Source of the DNA: Neisseriaceae bacterium JH1-16
Lineage (GTDB): Bacteria > Pseudomonadota > Gammaproteobacteria > Burkholderiales > Chromobacteriaceae
Direction of reading: 5' to 3'
DNA: 64,000 nucleotides
Assembly: GCA_025989215.1 (NCBI GenBank)
Contig: JAPDNP010000002.1
Span: 620,001-684,000, forward strand
Both the position numbers and the translations under genes were made by a program. The notes beneath the pieces are model-generated. The model did not search any database and was not told the DNA's origin. It saw nothing but the letters and a program-made list of their open reading frames with translations. Below are positions 11,491 through 22,255 of the stretch, piece after piece; position 1 is the stretch's first letter, and each line of letters begins with the position of its first letter.

Positions 11491-12780
11491 TCAGCGCTTG
11501 TCCTGCGCTACGTAGTCGCGGCGTTTTTCGCCGGTGTACAGCTGACGCGGACGGCCGATCTTTTGTTGCGGATCGGAAATCATTTCGTTCCAGTGGCTGA
11601 TCCAGCCCACGGTACGAGCGAGTGCGAAGATCACGGTGAACATCGAGACCGGGATACCCAGCGCCTTGAGCACGATGCCCGAGTAGAAGTCGACGTTCGG
11701 GTACAGCTTGCGCTCGACGAAGTACTGGTCTTCCAGCGCGATCTTCTCGAGGCGCATCGCCAGCTTGAGCTTCGGATCGTTCTCCAGGCCCAGCTCTTTC
11801 AGCACTTCGTAGCAGGTCTCGCGCATGATGGCGGCGCGCGGGTCCAGGTTCTTGTACACGCGGTGGCCGAAGCCCATCAGACGGTAGCGCTTGTCCTTCA
11901 CGCCCTGGATGAATTCCTCGATGTTCGACTCGTCGCCGATTTCATCGAGCATCTTCAGCACGGCTTCGTTGGCACCACCGTGCGCCGGGCCCCACAGGCA
12001 GGCGATGCCGGCGGCGATACATGCAAACGGGTTGGCGCCCGACGAACCGGCCAGACGCACGGTCGAGGTCGACGCGTTCTGCTCGTGGTCGGCGTGCAAG
12101 ATCAGGATGCGATCCAGCGCGCGCACCAGTACCGGGTTCGGCTCGTAGTCTTCGCACGGCGTAGCGAACATCATGTGCAGGAAGTTGGCGCTGTACGACA
12201 GGTTGTTCTTCGGGTACATGAACGGCGCGCCGATCGAGTAGCGGAAGCACATCGCCGCGATCGTCGGGATCTTCGAGATCAGGCGGTACATCGCCACCTT
12301 GCGGTGTTCCGGGTTGGCGATGTCAAGGCTGTCCTGATAGAACGCCGACAGGGCACCGACCACACCGACCATCATCGACATCGGGTGCGCGTCGCGACGG
12401 AAGCCGTTGAAGAAACGGGAAATCTGATCATGCACCATGGTGTGGCGCGTGATGGTGGTTTCGAATTCCTTGCGCTGCTCGGCGTTCGGCAGTTCGCCGT
12501 ACATCAGCAGGTAGCAGGTCTCGAGGTAGTCACTCTTCTCGGCGAGCTGCTCGATCGGGTAGCCACGGTAGTAAAGGTGGCCGGCGTCTCCGTCGATGAA
12601 GGTGATCTTCGACTCGCAGCTGGCGGTGGCCAGGAAGCCCGGGTCGAAGGTGAACATGCCGGTCTTGGAGAAAGAGCGGATGTCGACCACGTCCGGACCG
12701 AGGTTGCCCCCGAGAATCGGCAGGTCGATGCTCTCCTGCCCTTCTTGGTACGTCAGCGTTACTTTGCGATTAGTTTCCAC
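11491..12780 (-). CDS. gltA: Citrate synthase, type II
   Basis: A 429-residue enzyme that condenses acetyl-CoA and oxaloacetate. The catalytic residues are seen as His in [11 protein letters not shown], His in [10 protein letters not shown] and Asp in YPNVDFYSG. The N-terminal beta-domain (about residues 1-60) marks the NADH-regulated hexameric type typical of Gram-negatives. It lies 73 bases after sdhE on the same strand and is closed by the inverted DUS terminator, so it is probably the last gene of an sdhCDABE-gltA unit. Confidence 0.98.
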   Translation of the reverse strand: METNRKVTLTYQEGQESIDLPILGGNLGPDVVDIRSFSKTGMFTFDPGFLATASCESKITFIDGDAGHLYYRGYPIEQLAEKSDYLETCYLLMYGELPNAEQRKEFETTITRHTMVHDQISRFFNGFRRDAHPMSMMVGVVGALSAFYQDSLDIANPEHRKVAMYRLISKIPTIAAMCFRYSIGAPFMYPKNNLSYSANFLHMMFATPCEDYEPNPVLVRALDRILILHADHEQNASTSTVRLAGSSGANPFACIAAGIACLWGPAHGGANEAVLKMLDEIGDESNIEEFIQGVKDKRYRLMGFGHRVYKNLDPRAAIMRETCYEVLKELGLENDPKLKLAMRLEKIALEDQYFVERKLYPNVDFYSGIVLKALGIPVSMFTVIFALARTVGWISHWNEMISDPQQKIGRPRQLYTGEKRRDYVAQDKR

Positions 12781-12853
12781 AGCAATGCTCCCATTCAGTA
12801 TGTTTATGGTGTTGTAATTGGGTGTGCGGCGTTAGCCCCTGCGCACGTTGCAC

Positions 12854-13102
12854 TTACAGTGCCCGAAGTCGCTCGATCATCGTCATCAGCTCGGCATCGT
12901 CGATGTCGGCCTTGCCGTTGACCAGATCGAGGAAGTCGTTGTCCGGCAGATCGAGCAGCCGCCGATAGACGGCCAGCTCGTGCTGCGAGAGCCCATCGAA
13001 TTCCTGAGCCAGGAACCGAGTCAACACCAGATCCAGTTCAAGCAGACCGCGGCGCGAGCGCCAGCGGATCCGCTTGAGTTCGATCGCGTCGATTTCGCTC
13101 AT
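12854..13102 (-). CDS. sdhE: Succinate dehydrogenase FAD assembly factor
   Basis: An 82-residue SdhE/YgfY protein that promotes covalent flavin attachment to SdhA. The signature R-G-x-x-E is present in RRGLLELDLVL near residue 20. The start is set at MSEIDAIELKR, giving an ATGA overlap with the sdhB stop (13099-13102) and the family's usual length; a longer upstream frame would be unlike the family. The position directly after sdhB fits its role. Confidence 0.95.
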   Translation of the reverse strand: MSEIDAIELKRIRWRSRRGLLELDLVLTRFLAQEFDGLSQHELAVYRRLLDLPDNDFLDLVNGKADIDDAELMTMIERLRAL

Positions 13103-13803
13103 ACCGCGCGCTTGACCATGATTTCTTTGATCTTGCCGATCGCGCGGGTCGGGTTCAGGTGTTTCGGGCAGACGTCCACGCAGTTCATGATGGTGTGGCA
13201 ACGGAACAGGCGGTACGGATCTTCCAGATTGTCCAGACGCTCATTGGTGATCGTGTCGCGGGTGTCGGCGATGAAGCGGTACGCCGCCAACAGGCCGGCC
13301 GGGCCGACGAACTTGTCCGGGTTCCACCAGAACGACGGGCAGGACGTCGAACAGCAAGCACACAGAATGCACTCGTACAGGCCGTCCAGTTCCTTGCGGT
13401 CTTCCGGCGACTGCAGGCGCTCCTTCTCCGGCGGCGCCTCGTCGTTGACCACGTACGGCTTGATCGAGTGGTACTGCTTGAAGAACTGGGTCATGTCGAC
13501 GATCAGGTCGCGAATCACCGGCAGGCCCGGCAGCGGACGCAGCATGATCGGCTGCTTCAGGCTGCGGATGTCTGTGATGCAGGCCAGACCGTTCTTGCCG
13601 TTGATGTTCATCGCGTCCGAACCGCAGATGCCTTCGCGGCAGGAGCGGCGGAACGAGATGCCGTCATCGCTGGCCTTCAGCTTGACCAGCGCATCCAGCA
13701 GCTTCACATCGGTCGGCTCGATATCCAGCACATAGTCCTGCATGTACGGCTTGGCATCGACGTCCGGGTTGTAGCGGTAGATCGAAAAGCGGACTTTTTC
13801 CAT
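13099..13803 (-). CDS. sdhB: Succinate dehydrogenase iron-sulfur subunit
   Basis: A 234-residue subunit carrying three Fe-S clusters between SdhA flavin and the membrane quinone site. Cysteine groups are visible: the [2Fe-2S] set in SCREGICGSDAMNINGKNG with a following C, the [4Fe-4S] set in CILCACCSTSCPSFWW, and CHTIMNCVDVCPKHLNP for the [3Fe-4S] site plus remaining ligands. It lies 15 bases after sdhA and overlaps sdhE. Confidence 0.98.
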   Translation of the reverse strand: MEKVRFSIYRYNPDVDAKPYMQDYVLDIEPTDVKLLDALVKLKASDDGISFRRSCREGICGSDAMNINGKNGLACITDIRSLKQPIMLRPLPGLPVIRDLIVDMTQFFKQYHSIKPYVVNDEAPPEKERLQSPEDRKELDGLYECILCACCSTSCPSFWWNPDKFVGPAGLLAAYRFIADTRDTITNERLDNLEDPYRLFRCHTIMNCVDVCPKHLNPTRAIGKIKEIMVKRAV

Positions 13804-13818
13804 GATCGCTGCGGCTCC

Positions 13819-15582
13819 TTAGTACACGCGCTTCTGCGGCTTGATGTAGTCGACGGACAGCGGCTGGTTGTGTACCGGCTTATAGGTCAGGCGGTTGGCC
13901 TCGCTGTAGAACAGGGTGTGCTTCATCCACTCGTCGTCGTGACGGTCCGGATAGTCGTCGCGGGCATGCGCGCCGCGCGATTCCTTGCGCGCTTCGGCCG
14001 ACACCAGGGTCGCCTTGGCCACTTCGATCAGGTTGTCGAGTTCCAGCGCTTCGATACGCGCGGTGTTCCACACCTTGCTCTTGTCCTTGATCATGGTGCG
14101 GCCGGCTTTCTTGGCCACTTCCAGGATCTGGGTCACGCCCTCGGCCAGCACGTCCTGGGTACGGAATACGCCGGCGTGGCGCTGTACCACCTGCTGGATT
14201 TCGCGACGCACGTCATCGACCGATTCGCCGTCCACTTGGTTCTCAAGACGCGCCAGACGAGCCATCGAGAAGTCAGCGGCGTTGGCCGGCAGCGGCTTCA
14301 GTTCCGGGTTCTGCTTGATGAATTCGATCATGCTGTCGCCGGCCGATTTGCCGAATACCACCAGGTCGAGCAGCGAGTTGGTGCCCAGGCGATTGGCGCC
14401 GTGCACCGAGGCGCAGGCACATTCGCCGGCCGCATAGAAACCTTCCACCTTGGCTTCAACGTCTTCACCCTTCGGTGCGATGACTTCGCCTTTGTAGTTG
14501 GTCGGAATGCCGCCCATCATGTAGTGGCAGGTCGGCACCACCGGGATCGGATCCTTGATCGGGTCGACGCCGGCGAACTTGATCGCGATCTCGCGAATGC
14601 CCGGCAGCTTGTCGTTGATCTTGTCCGGACCGAGGTGGTCCAGCTTCAGCAGCACGTGGTCCTTGTTCTTGCCGCAACCACGGCCTTCGAAGATTTCCAC
14701 CGCCATCGCGCGCGATACCACGTCGCGCGACGCCAGGTCCTTGGCGGTCGGCGCGTAACGCTCCATGAAGCGCTCGCCGTTGCAGTTGAGCAGAATCCCG
14801 CCCTCGCCGCGCACGCCTTCGGTAATCAGCACGCCGGCACCGGCCACGCCGGTCGGGTGGAACTGCCAGAATTCCATGTCTTCCAGCGGCAGGCCGGCAC
14901 GGGCCACCATGCCCAGGCCGTCACCGGTGTTGATGAAGGCATTGGTCGACGCGGCGAAGATACGGCCGGCACCGCCGGTGGCGAACAGTACCGCCTTGGC
15001 GTGCAGGATGAACACGTCGCCGGTTTCCATTTCCAGCGCGGTCACGCCGATCACGTCGCCGTCTTCGTTGCGGATCAGGTCGAGCGCCATCCATTCGACG
15101 AAGAACTGGGTGTTGGCGCGCACATTGCGCTGGTACAGCGTGTGCAGCATGGCGTGACCGGTACGGTCGGCCACGGCACAAGCGCGCTGCACCGGTGTCT
15201 TGCCGAAGTCGGCCATGTGGCCGCCGAACGGACGCTGATAGATCTTGCCGTTTTCCAGACGGTCGAACGGCATGCCGAAGTGCTCAAGCTCGATCACGGC
15301 TTCAGGCGCCTTGCGGCACATGAATTCGATGGCGTCCTGGTCACCCAGCCAGTCCGACCCCTTCACGGTGTCGTACATGTGCCAGTCCCAACGGTCTTCC
15401 TGCACATTGCCCAGCGAAGCGGAGATGCCGCCTTGCGCCGCGACGGTGTGCGAACGGGTCGGGAATACTTTGGAGAGCACGGCGGTATTCAGGCCGGCTT
15501 CGGACAATTGCAGGGCCGCACGCAGACCGGCACCACCACCGCCCACGATGACGGCATCAAAACGACGAATAGGTACGGTCAT
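13819..15582 (-). CDS. sdhA: Succinate dehydrogenase flavoprotein subunit
   Basis: A 587-residue catalytic subunit that oxidises succinate to fumarate. The FAD fold begins [17 protein letters not shown]. The covalent FAD histidine is H45 in [30 protein letters not shown] carries substrate-site residues, and a [18 protein letters not shown] stretch follows. The start at [10 protein letters not shown] overlaps the sdhD stop by one base (TAATG), so the two are coupled; an upstream in-frame ATG four codons earlier is less likely. Expression should follow the whole sdhCDAB transcript. Confidence 0.97.
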   Translation of the reverse strand: MTVPIRRFDAVIVGGGGAGLRAALQLSEAGLNTAVLSKVFPTRSHTVAAQGGISASLGNVQEDRWDWHMYDTVKGSDWLGDQDAIEFMCRKAPEAVIELEHFGMPFDRLENGKIYQRPFGGHMADFGKTPVQRACAVADRTGHAMLHTLYQRNVRANTQFFVEWMALDLIRNEDGDVIGVTALEMETGDVFILHAKAVLFATGGAGRIFAASTNAFINTGDGLGMVARAGLPLEDMEFWQFHPTGVAGAGVLITEGVRGEGGILLNCNGERFMERYAPTAKDLASRDVVSRAMAVEIFEGRGCGKNKDHVLLKLDHLGPDKINDKLPGIREIAIKFAGVDPIKDPIPVVPTCHYMMGGIPTNYKGEVIAPKGEDVEAKVEGFYAAGECACASVHGANRLGTNSLLDLVVFGKSAGDSMIEFIKQNPELKPLPANAADFSMARLARLENQVDGESVDDVRREIQQVVQRHAGVFRTQDVLAEGVTQILEVAKKAGRTMIKDKSKVWNTARIEALELDNLIEVAKATLVSAEARKESRGAHARDDYPDRHDDEWMKHTLFYSEANRLTYKPVHNQPLSVDYIKPQKRVY

Positions 15583-15926
15583 TACAGCCCCCAAACCACT
15601 TTAACGGAGTAGACGAAACAGGACAGCAGCCAGACGATGGTGAACACATGCAACGTCAGGCGAACGCCCACCGGCTTCACATAGTCCATCCACAGATCGC
15701 GGATGCCGACCCAGGCGTGGATCAGGAAGGCCAGAATCGACACTTGGGTCAGCACCTGCACCCAGGTCTGGCGGAAGAACGACTGCCAGTTCTCGTAGGA
15801 GGACGGCATGGCCAACAGGAACATGACGAGGGCGATGGTGTAGATCGCCATGATGACAGCGGTGACGCGCTGCGCGATCCAGTCACGCAGGCCGTAATGC
15901 GCCCCGACAACGACGCGATTTACCAT
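15582..15926 (-). CDS. sdhD: Succinate dehydrogenase hydrophobic membrane anchor
   Basis: A 114-residue anchor with three predicted helices (about 19-39, 53-75 and 90-113). [14 protein letters not shown] before the third helix is the usual SdhD stretch near the heme and quinone sites. It overlaps sdhC (4+ bases) and sdhA (1 base), showing tight coupling. Confidence 0.95.
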   Translation of the reverse strand: MVNRVVVGAHYGLRDWIAQRVTAVIMAIYTIALVMFLLAMPSSYENWQSFFRQTWVQVLTQVSILAFLIHAWVGIRDLWMDYVKPVGVRLTLHVFTIVWLLSCFVYSVKVVWGL

Positions 15927-16300
15927 AGAGCAACCCCCAGAATGACGGTCAGCGCGAGGCTTACGGCCAGCACGATCTTCGCCGTGGCGCGCGCGGTTTG
16001 CAGTTCGAGACCCTTGTGCACATCGAGGAACAGGAAGCGAATCCCGGCACAGAAGTGATGCAGATAAGCCCAGAGCAGGCCGATCAGAACCAGCTTGATC
16101 AGCGGATTAGCGATCACGGCACGGTAGGCATCGAAGGTTTCAGCGGAACTGAGCGACCCGTGCAGCAGGTAGATCAGCAAAGGGAGGGAAAAGAACAGGG
16201 CTACACCGCTGATCCGGTGCAAGATCGAGACGATGCCCGGCACGGGCAGCCTGATCTTGGCCAGGTCTAGGTGCTTCGGTCGTTGCTTCTGCATTTGCAT
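15920..16300 (-). CDS. sdhC: Succinate dehydrogenase cytochrome b556 subunit
   Basis: A 126-residue membrane anchor. SILHRISGVALFF contains the Ser and Arg near the quinone site and LHHFCAGIRFLFLDVHKG carries the heme-ligand histidine region; three hydrophobic helices are visible. The start at MQMQKQRPKHLDL is chosen because AAGGA lies 7 bases upstream; a longer in-frame extension lacks a comparable ribosome site. It is the first gene of the sdh operon; about 160 bases separate it from the GntR gene on the same strand. Confidence 0.95.
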   Translation of the reverse strand: MQMQKQRPKHLDLAKIRLPVPGIVSILHRISGVALFFSLPLLIYLLHGSLSSAETFDAYRAVIANPLIKLVLIGLLWAYLHHFCAGIRFLFLDVHKGLELQTARATAKIVLAVSLALTVILGVALW

Positions 16301-16461
16301 ATGGCTTCCTTGGAGAATTAAACCAAGTTGGTAGTACCCAGGCCTCTCGTACAAGGCCGCTCGCGGTGCGCCTGGGGCGCCCCACAAAACCAGCCGCGAC
16401 GATGTCGTCACGGCGCGGGAATTCTTCCTTCATGACAGCCAAACTGCTCCCGACCATGTGG

Positions 16462-17187
16462 TCAGGTACGACAGACGGTATAGGCGAGTTGTTCGGTCAA
16501 ACAGTAGCGCTGGCGCCACTCGATCGGCTCCCCCTCGATCGAGGAGGACAATCGCAACACCGAGAGCACAGGAACATCGATCGAGGCATTCAAGAGCTGC
16601 GCCTCTTCGCGCGACAGCGTCACGGCGCGCAGCTGTTCCATCTGCAAACGCGGCCGCACACCGAAACGGCGCTGCAATGCAGCATAGACGCCACCGCACT
16701 CGCGCACCCAGCGCGCGTCGAGTCCGTCGAAGCGCTCGGCCGGCAGCAGCGCGTCATCGAGCGCCACCGTACGCCCGCGAACTCGCCACAGCTGGCGCAC
16801 GCGCAACAACGGCGCGGCACGACGAATAGCAAAACGCTGAGCGATCTCCTCGGCGGCGTTCACCCGCGAACACCCCAACAACTCACATACGATGGCATCC
16901 GGATGCTCGTCCGGAAGTCCTGGCGTGACCAGCGAACCGTCTCCCCAGTCGCTGGCAATATCGGACACAAACGTGCCCCGCCCCTGTTGTCTGTACAGCA
17001 GTCCCTCGCCGACCAGTTCAGTCAGTGCTTTCCGCACCGTTCCCTGACTGACCGCGAGTTCACCGGCGAGCTCCCACTCGCTCGGCAGCACTTCGTTGGC
17101 CTGCCACTCGCCTTCGGCGATTCGTCGCATCAAGAGCGACTTAATTTGTTCGTACAGCGGCTGGCGTCGAAGTTTATTGCTAGTCAT
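16462..17187 (-). CDS. GntR-family (HutC/UTRA) transcriptional regulator
   Basis: A 241-residue repressor-type protein. The winged helix at residues about 8-75 includes LPSEWELAGELAVSQGTVRKAL and GRGTFV. The UTRA effector domain follows to the end (LLRVRQLWRV, then IEWRQRYCL). The start at MTSNKLRRQPLYEQIK is chosen over upstream in-frame ATGs from family alignment. It sits directly upstream of sdhC on the same strand and divergent from mdh, so it is a likely regulator of the TCA genes. A 14-bp palindrome lies 42 bases before its start. The effector is unknown. Confidence 0.9.
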   Translation of the reverse strand: MTSNKLRRQPLYEQIKSLLMRRIAEGEWQANEVLPSEWELAGELAVSQGTVRKALTELVGEGLLYRQQGRGTFVSDIASDWGDGSLVTPGLPDEHPDAIVCELLGCSRVNAAEEIAQRFAIRRAAPLLRVRQLWRVRGRTVALDDALLPAERFDGLDARWVRECGGVYAALQRRFGVRPRLQMEQLRAVTLSREEAQLLNASIDVPVLSVLRLSSSIEGEPIEWRQRYCLTEQLAYTVCRT

Positions 17188-17228
17188 GCCGCTCTTTTTA
17201 TCATCAAACAAATCAAGCGTAAAGATCA

Positions 17229-17242
17229 GTCTTATATAAGAC
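17229..17242. promoter_or_regulatory. Perfect palindrome, candidate GntR operator
   Basis: GTCTTATATAAGAC is a perfect 14-bp palindrome in the gntR-mdh divergent region. Its GT...AC ends and AT-rich centre fit HutC-type operators. I found no second exact copy near sdhC, gltA or sucA, so autoregulation or control of mdh is the simplest reading. Confidence 0.5.
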
Positions 17243-17402
17243 ATAATTTTTATGGAGGTCATCAGCTTGTCTGATGGCCGAGGCGCTGTGCAGGCACTCA
17301 CGGCGTGATACACTCAAAGCGCTTTTATTGCAGAGCAATATACCTCAAGCAACACCCCGCTCATCCCAAGAACGACACCCAAAGACTGAAGGAGAGTACC
17401 TG

Positions 17403-18383
17403 ATGAAAGCCCCCGTTCGCGTTGCCGTTACCGGTGCTGCCGGTCAGATCGGTTACAGCCTGCTGTTCCGTATCGCCAGCGGCGAAATGCTCGGCAAGGA
17501 CCAACCGGTCATCCTGCAACTGCTGGATCTGCCGCAGGCGCAAACCGCCGTCAAAGGCGTGATGATGGAACTGGAAGATTGTGCCTTCCCGCTGCTGGCG
17601 GGCATGGTCGCAACCGACGACCCGAAGGTGGCTTTCAAGGATGTACAGGTCGCTCTTCTGGTCGGCGCCCGTCCGCGCAGCAAAGGCATGGAACGCAAGG
17701 ACCTGCTGACCGCCAACGCCGAGATCTTCACCGTACAGGGCAAGGCGCTGAACGAAGTCGCCGACCGCAACGTGAAGGTGCTGGTCGTCGGCAACCCGGC
17801 CAACACCAACGCCTACATCGCGATGAAGAGCGCTCCGGATCTCGATCCGAAAAACTTCACCGCCATGTTGCGTCTTGACCACAACCGCGCACTGTCGCAA
17901 CTGGCCGCCAAGGCCGGCAAGCCGGTGGCTGCCATCGAGCACATGCTGGTCTGGGGCAACCACTCGCCGACCATGTACGCCGACTACCGCTTCGCCACCG
18001 TCGACGGCCAATCGCTGAAGAGCCTGATCAACGACGAAGCCTGGAACCGCGACGACTTCCTGCCGACCGTCGGCAAGCGCGGCGCCGCCATCATCGAAGC
18101 ACGCGGCCTGTCCTCGGCAGCTTCGGCCGCCAACGCCGCTATCGACCACATCCGCGACTGGGTGCTGGGCACCAATGGCAAGTGGGTAACCATGGGCATC
18201 CCGTCGGACGGCAGCTACGGCATTCCGGAAGGCGTGGTGTACGGCTTCCCGGTGGTATGCGAAAATGGCAAGTATCAGATTGTGCAAGGCTTGGAAATCG
18301 ACGAGTTCAGCCGTGAACGGATGAACTTCACGTTGGCCGAACTGGAAGAAGAGCGCGCAGGCGTCGCTCACCTGCTCGGTTAA
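17403..18383 (+). CDS. mdh: Malate dehydrogenase
   Basis: A 326-residue NAD enzyme that oxidises malate to oxaloacetate. The NAD fold opens with [20 protein letters not shown]. The proton-relay histidine is in [12 protein letters not shown] and [11 protein letters not shown] carries substrate residues. The length and motifs fit the group of MDH found in betaproteobacteria (about 326 residues). The start ATG at 17403 follows GGAGAG; an in-frame extension to 17274 has no conserved sequence. A DUS-like word encodes TLAEL at 18332. A terminator follows. Confidence 0.97.
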   Translation: MKAPVRVAVTGAAGQIGYSLLFRIASGEMLGKDQPVILQLLDLPQAQTAVKGVMMELEDCAFPLLAGMVATDDPKVAFKDVQVALLVGARPRSKGMERKDLLTANAEIFTVQGKALNEVADRNVKVLVVGNPANTNAYIAMKSAPDLDPKNFTAMLRLDHNRALSQLAAKAGKPVAAIEHMLVWGNHSPTMYADYRFATVDGQSLKSLINDEAWNRDDFLPTVGKRGAAIIEARGLSSAASAANAAIDHIRDWVLGTNGKWVTMGIPSDGSYGIPEGVVYGFPVVCENGKYQIVQGLEIDEFSRERMNFTLAELEEERAGVAHLLG

Positions 18384-18401
18384 TCGACGCAGTGTTCCGG
18401 C

Positions 18402-18427
18402 AAAAGCGCACCGCAAGGTGCGCTTTT
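18402..18427 (+). terminator. mdh terminator
   Basis: AAAAGCGCACC / GGTGCGCTTTT stem with a GCAA tetraloop and a T-run, 19 bases after the mdh stop. Confidence 0.9.
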
Positions 18428-18488
18428 TCTGTTTCATCGCTTCCGCCTTGGCACCAATAATCAATTACTTACCTTTGGAGTGTGCACC

Positions 18489-19596
18489 ATGATCGAAGCC
18501 GAAATCCTCAACCAGATCGAGGCCAAACTGGCGGACCTGGCGTCGCGTGGCGCCGACATTCGGGGGTATCTTTGACTACGACGGCAAAAAAGACCGTCTT
18601 GAAGAAGTATCCCGCCTGACCGAAGACCCGGACATCTGGAACGAGCCGAAGAAGGCTCAGGAACTGGGCCGCGAACGCAAGCAGCTCGAGGACGTGGTAC
18701 TGGTGCTCGACGGCATCGGCGCCGGCCTGGATGACGGCCGCGACCTGCTGGAAATGGCGATCGCCGAGGGCGATGACGACACCGTGATGGCGGTGCAAGC
18801 CGACCTCGAAGAGATCGAGGCCAAGCTGTCGCAACTGGAATTCCGCCGGATGTTCAATCATCCGATGGACCCGAACCACTGCTTCCTGGACATCCAGGCC
18901 GGCGCCGGCGGCACCGAGGCGCAGGACTGGGCCGGCATGTTGCTGCGCATGTACGTGCGCTACGCCGAGCGCAAGGGTTTCAAGGTTGAAGTGCTGGAAG
19001 AGTCCGAAGGCGAAGTCGCCGGCATCTCCAGCGCCACCATCAAGATCGAGGGCGAGTACGCCTTCGGCCTGCTGCGTACCGAAACCGGTGTGCATCGCCT
19101 GGTGCGCGTATCGCCGTACGACTCGAACGCGCGCCGCCACACCTCGTTCGCCTCGGTGTTCGTTTACCCGGAAGTCGACGACTCGTTCGAAATCGACATC
19201 AACCCAGCCGACCTGCGCGTCGACACCTACCGCGCCTCGGGCGCCGGTGGTCAGCACATCAACAAGACCGACTCGGCAGTGCGGATTACCCACAACCCGA
19301 CCGGCATCGTAGTGCAGTGTCAGAACGACCGTTCGCAGCACCGCAACCGCGACGAAGCGATGAACATGCTGCGCGCCAAGCTCTACGAGCTGGAAATGAA
19401 GAAGCGCAGCGAAGCTAAGCAGGCGCTGGAAGACACCAAGACCGACGTGGGCTGGGGCCACCAGATCCGCTCGTACGTCTTCGACCAGTCGCGCATCAAG
19501 GATCTGCGCACCAGCCACGAGGTCGGCAACATCAAGTCGGTGATGGACGGCGATCTCGACGGCTTCATCGAAGCCAGCCTCAAGCAAGGCGTTTAA
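18489..19596 (+). CDS. prfB: Peptide chain release factor 2, expressed through a programmed +1 frameshift
   Basis: A roughly 368-residue RF2 that recognises UGA and UAA stop codons. The first 28 codons run from ATG 18489 to CTT; an in-frame TGA follows at 18573-18575 and the main frame starts at GAC 18574. The second frame holds the stop-reading segment with SPF ([15 protein letters not shown]) and the catalytic GGQ in [14 protein letters not shown]. Low RF2 lets the ribosome slip at CUU-UGA-C and make more RF2. A DUS-like word follows the stop, and lysS comes 72 bases later, as in many proteobacteria. Confidence 0.97.
18561..18576 (+). promoter_or_regulatory. RF2 autoregulatory frameshift site
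   Basis: CGGGGGTATCTTTGAC holds an internal Shine-Dalgarno-like GGGGG, the slippery CTT and the in-frame TGA followed by C. This is the classical prfB recoding element. Confidence 0.95.
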
Positions 19597-19668
19597 ACGT
19601 TGGCCGAATCGACTGCCCGTTGCCGCACCACGCGGCGACGGGCTTATCAGTAGCTATTGGAGTGGAAC

Positions 19669-21174
19669 ATGTCTGATCACGAAACAGCATCGCAACATCT
19701 GGATGAAAACCAGATCATGGCCGAGCGCCGTGCCAAGCTGAGCGCGCTGCGCGAAGCCGGCGTGGCTTTCCCGAACGACTTCCGCCGCAAGGACATGGCC
19801 GGTGACCTGGCCAGCCTGCACGGCGAGAAGGATAAAGAAACGCTGGAAGCCGAACAGCGCGAAGTCGTGGTGGCCGGCCGGATGATGCTCAAACGTGTGA
19901 TGGGCAAGGCCAGCTTCGCCACGCTGCAGGACGCCAGCGGCCGCATTCAGCTGTACATCAACGATCAGGGCATCGGCGCCGAAGCGCACGCCGCCTTCAA
20001 GCACTGGGACCTGGGCGACATTCTGGGTGCCAAGGGCACCCTGTTCCGCACCAACAAGGGCGAACTGTCGGTGAACGTCACCGAGCTGCGCCTGCTGTCG
20101 AAGTCGCTGCGCCCGCTGCCGGACAAGTTCCACGGTCTCGCCGACCAGGAACAGAAATACCGCCAGCGCTACGTCGACCTGATCATGAACGACGACAGCC
20201 GCGCGACCTTCATCAAGCGCTCCAAGATCGTACAGAAGATCCGCGACGTGATGGTCGGCGAAAGCTACCTGGAAGTCGAAACGCCGATGATGCACCCGAT
20301 CCCGGGTGGCGCCACCGCCAAGCCGTTCGTCACCCACCACAACGCGCTCGACATGCCGCTGTACCTGCGCGTCGCGCCGGAGCTGTACCTGAAGCGCCTG
20401 GTGGTCGGCGGCCTGGAACGCGTGTTCGAGATCAACCGCAACTTCCGCAACGAGGGGATGAGCACCCGCCACAACCCCGAGTTCACCATGATCGAGTTCT
20501 ACGAGGCATACGCCGACTACGAACGGATGATGGAGATGACCGAGACGATCATCCGCGCCTGCGCAATCGAAGCCCAAGGCACCACCACCGTGACCTACAA
20601 CGGCAAGGAAGTCGATTTGGGCAAGCCATTCGATCGCTTCACCATCGTCGGCGCGATCAAGCACTACAACCCGCAGTACACCGACGCGCAACTGGCCGAC
20701 TCGGCCTGGGTCGCCAGCGAGATCAAGCGCCTGGGTGGCAAACTGCCGCCGGCGCCGGGCCTGGGCAGTCTGCAACTGGCGCTGTTCGAAGAATGTGCCG
20801 AAAGCCTGCTGTGGAACCCGACCTTCATCGTCGACTACCCGGTGGAAGTCTCGCCGCTGGCGCGCGGCTCGGACGCCGACCAGAGCATCACCGAGCGTTT
20901 CGAGCTGTTTATCGTTGGTCGCGAACACGCCAACGGCTACTCCGAGTTGAACGACCCGGAAGACCAGGCTGCTCGTTTCATGTCCCAGGTTGCGCAGAAG
21001 GATGCCGGTGACGACGAAGCGATGCACTTCGACGCCGACTACATCCGCGCCATGGAATACGGCCTGCCGCCGACCGGCGGCTGCGGTATCGGCATCGACC
21101 GCCTGGTGATGCTGCTTACCGATGCGCCATCTATCCGCGATGTCATCCTATTCCCGCAAATGCGCCCGGAATAA
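19669..21174 (+). CDS. lysS: Lysyl-tRNA synthetase, class II
   Basis: A 501-residue enzyme charging tRNA-Lys. The N-terminal OB-fold anticodon domain covers about residues 60-150 ([19 protein letters not shown]). Class II motif 2 is [20 protein letters not shown] and motif 3 is [20 protein letters not shown]. The start at MSDHETAS has GGAG 6 bases upstream; an in-frame TTG at 19657 would lie on that ribosome site and is rejected. A strong terminator follows at 21262. Confidence 0.98.
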   Translation: MSDHETASQHLDENQIMAERRAKLSALREAGVAFPNDFRRKDMAGDLASLHGEKDKETLEAEQREVVVAGRMMLKRVMGKASFATLQDASGRIQLYINDQGIGAEAHAAFKHWDLGDILGAKGTLFRTNKGELSVNVTELRLLSKSLRPLPDKFHGLADQEQKYRQRYVDLIMNDDSRATFIKRSKIVQKIRDVMVGESYLEVETPMMHPIPGGATAKPFVTHHNALDMPLYLRVAPELYLKRLVVGGLERVFEINRNFRNEGMSTRHNPEFTMIEFYEAYADYERMMEMTETIIRACAIEAQGTTTVTYNGKEVDLGKPFDRFTIVGAIKHYNPQYTDAQLADSAWVASEIKRLGGKLPPAPGLGSLQLALFEECAESLLWNPTFIVDYPVEVSPLARGSDADQSITERFELFIVGREHANGYSELNDPEDQAARFMSQVAQKDAGDDEAMHFDADYIRAMEYGLPPTGGCGIGIDRLVMLLTDAPSIRDVILFPQMRPE

Positions 21175-21261
21175 AGCCCGACGACCATCACGTTTGTAGG
21201 TTTGCACAGTTCGTGAAAATTTTACGCACTTGAGCGAATGATCAAGCAGTCGCTTGGAATC

Positions 21262-21295
21262 AAAAGCCCAGTCAGAAATGACTGGGCTTTTTTTA
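21262..21295 (+). terminator. lysS terminator
   Basis: The AGCCCAGTCA / TGACTGGGCT stem with a GAAA loop is followed by eight T. It lies 88 bases after the lysS stop and marks the border with the decayed accessory region. Confidence 0.9.
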
Positions 21296-21438
21296 CTCGT
21301 TCGAACTGGACTGTCCTTGACCCGTCGACAGTCCATTCCGGGCAAATTGCTGGTCGATCTCCCATCCGGATACAGAAATTGCGCTGTATCCGACCGATAA
21401 CCGCTAGGCATCACGGCGGGTATTGCTGGAACGACTAG

Positions 21439-22082
21439 CAGCAGTCGCGCGAGGTGGAAAACCTGGGGCTGAAGAATGCCAAAGCGCGCGAGCGGGCTAT
21501 CGACGAGGGAAAACTGGCCGGTGAAGTGTTCGACAAGAGCGCAGCGGCCTCCGATGCAGCCTGGTATCAAGAACTGGCCCAGTTGATCGATAGCGCGCAG
21601 CACGCCTACCAGCGCCTCGACAACCGGGTGATTGAGCGATTCGGAGACGACGCGCCCAGCCTTTCCGAATTGCGCAAGGCGCTGAATGACTGTCAGGAAG
21701 TGATCACACGCCTGTTGCAGCAGTCCGGTGGTAGTGGCAAGCAATCCACCGCCGCCGTTGCCAGCGCTCCGTACGATAGTCGAAGAAAGACAGTATGCCT
21801 CCCGCTACCGTCGCATATGCCGCCTCGGCGTCCATCGCTCATGGCCCCATCGCCAACCGTGCCGATGCCGTGCGCATGCTGGGCGAGGTGGCACGCTATT
21901 TCCGCGCCAACGGACCGCACAGCCCGGTCGCCTTGTTGGCCGAACGAGCGGCGCGCTGGGCGCAAATGAGCCTGGAGGAGTGGCTGCAGCATGTCATCAA
22001 GGATGACTCGACCTTGCGGCAGCTTCAGGAGTTACTAGATGTGAAGGGCGACGGAGCCCTCTTCTATTTCCTACCCCACTAG
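21439..22082 (+). pseudogene. Decayed type VI secretion tssA (ImpA-like) remnant
   Basis: Two frames together resemble TssA. From about 21439 to 21770 the frame reads a middle part (NLGLKNAKARERAIDEGKLA, later FGDDAPSLSELRKALN). From about 21800 another frame gives the C-terminal part ([20 protein letters not shown], then [18 protein letters not shown]), a typical TssA ending. The N-terminal ImpA_N domain is absent, with a TAG just upstream of the first frame. No other T6SS gene is in the window, so this is probably an inactive relic. A DUS-like word lies inside (21935). Confidence 0.7.
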
Positions 22083-22255
22083 CCATGCAATATGCCTTTA
22101 TGCTTCATGCGTAGACCGTTCCTAGAATCGTGGGCGTTCCCGGCTGAATCGCCCAAGGGGCTCAGGACAGTCTGCGCATCGCCCGTCTATCTCGAGGGCA
22201 CGGTGGGCCTCAGTAGGTAGAGGATCTCGGTAGCCTCCACACGAGCGTCTACCGA

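Noticed and set aside
7097-11515. A very long open plus-strand frame opposite sucB and sucA
   Set aside because: It is the antisense of highly biased, GC-rich coding sequence; it is His/Arg/Gly-rich with no recognisable domain or ribosome site, whereas the minus strand encodes intact enzymes.
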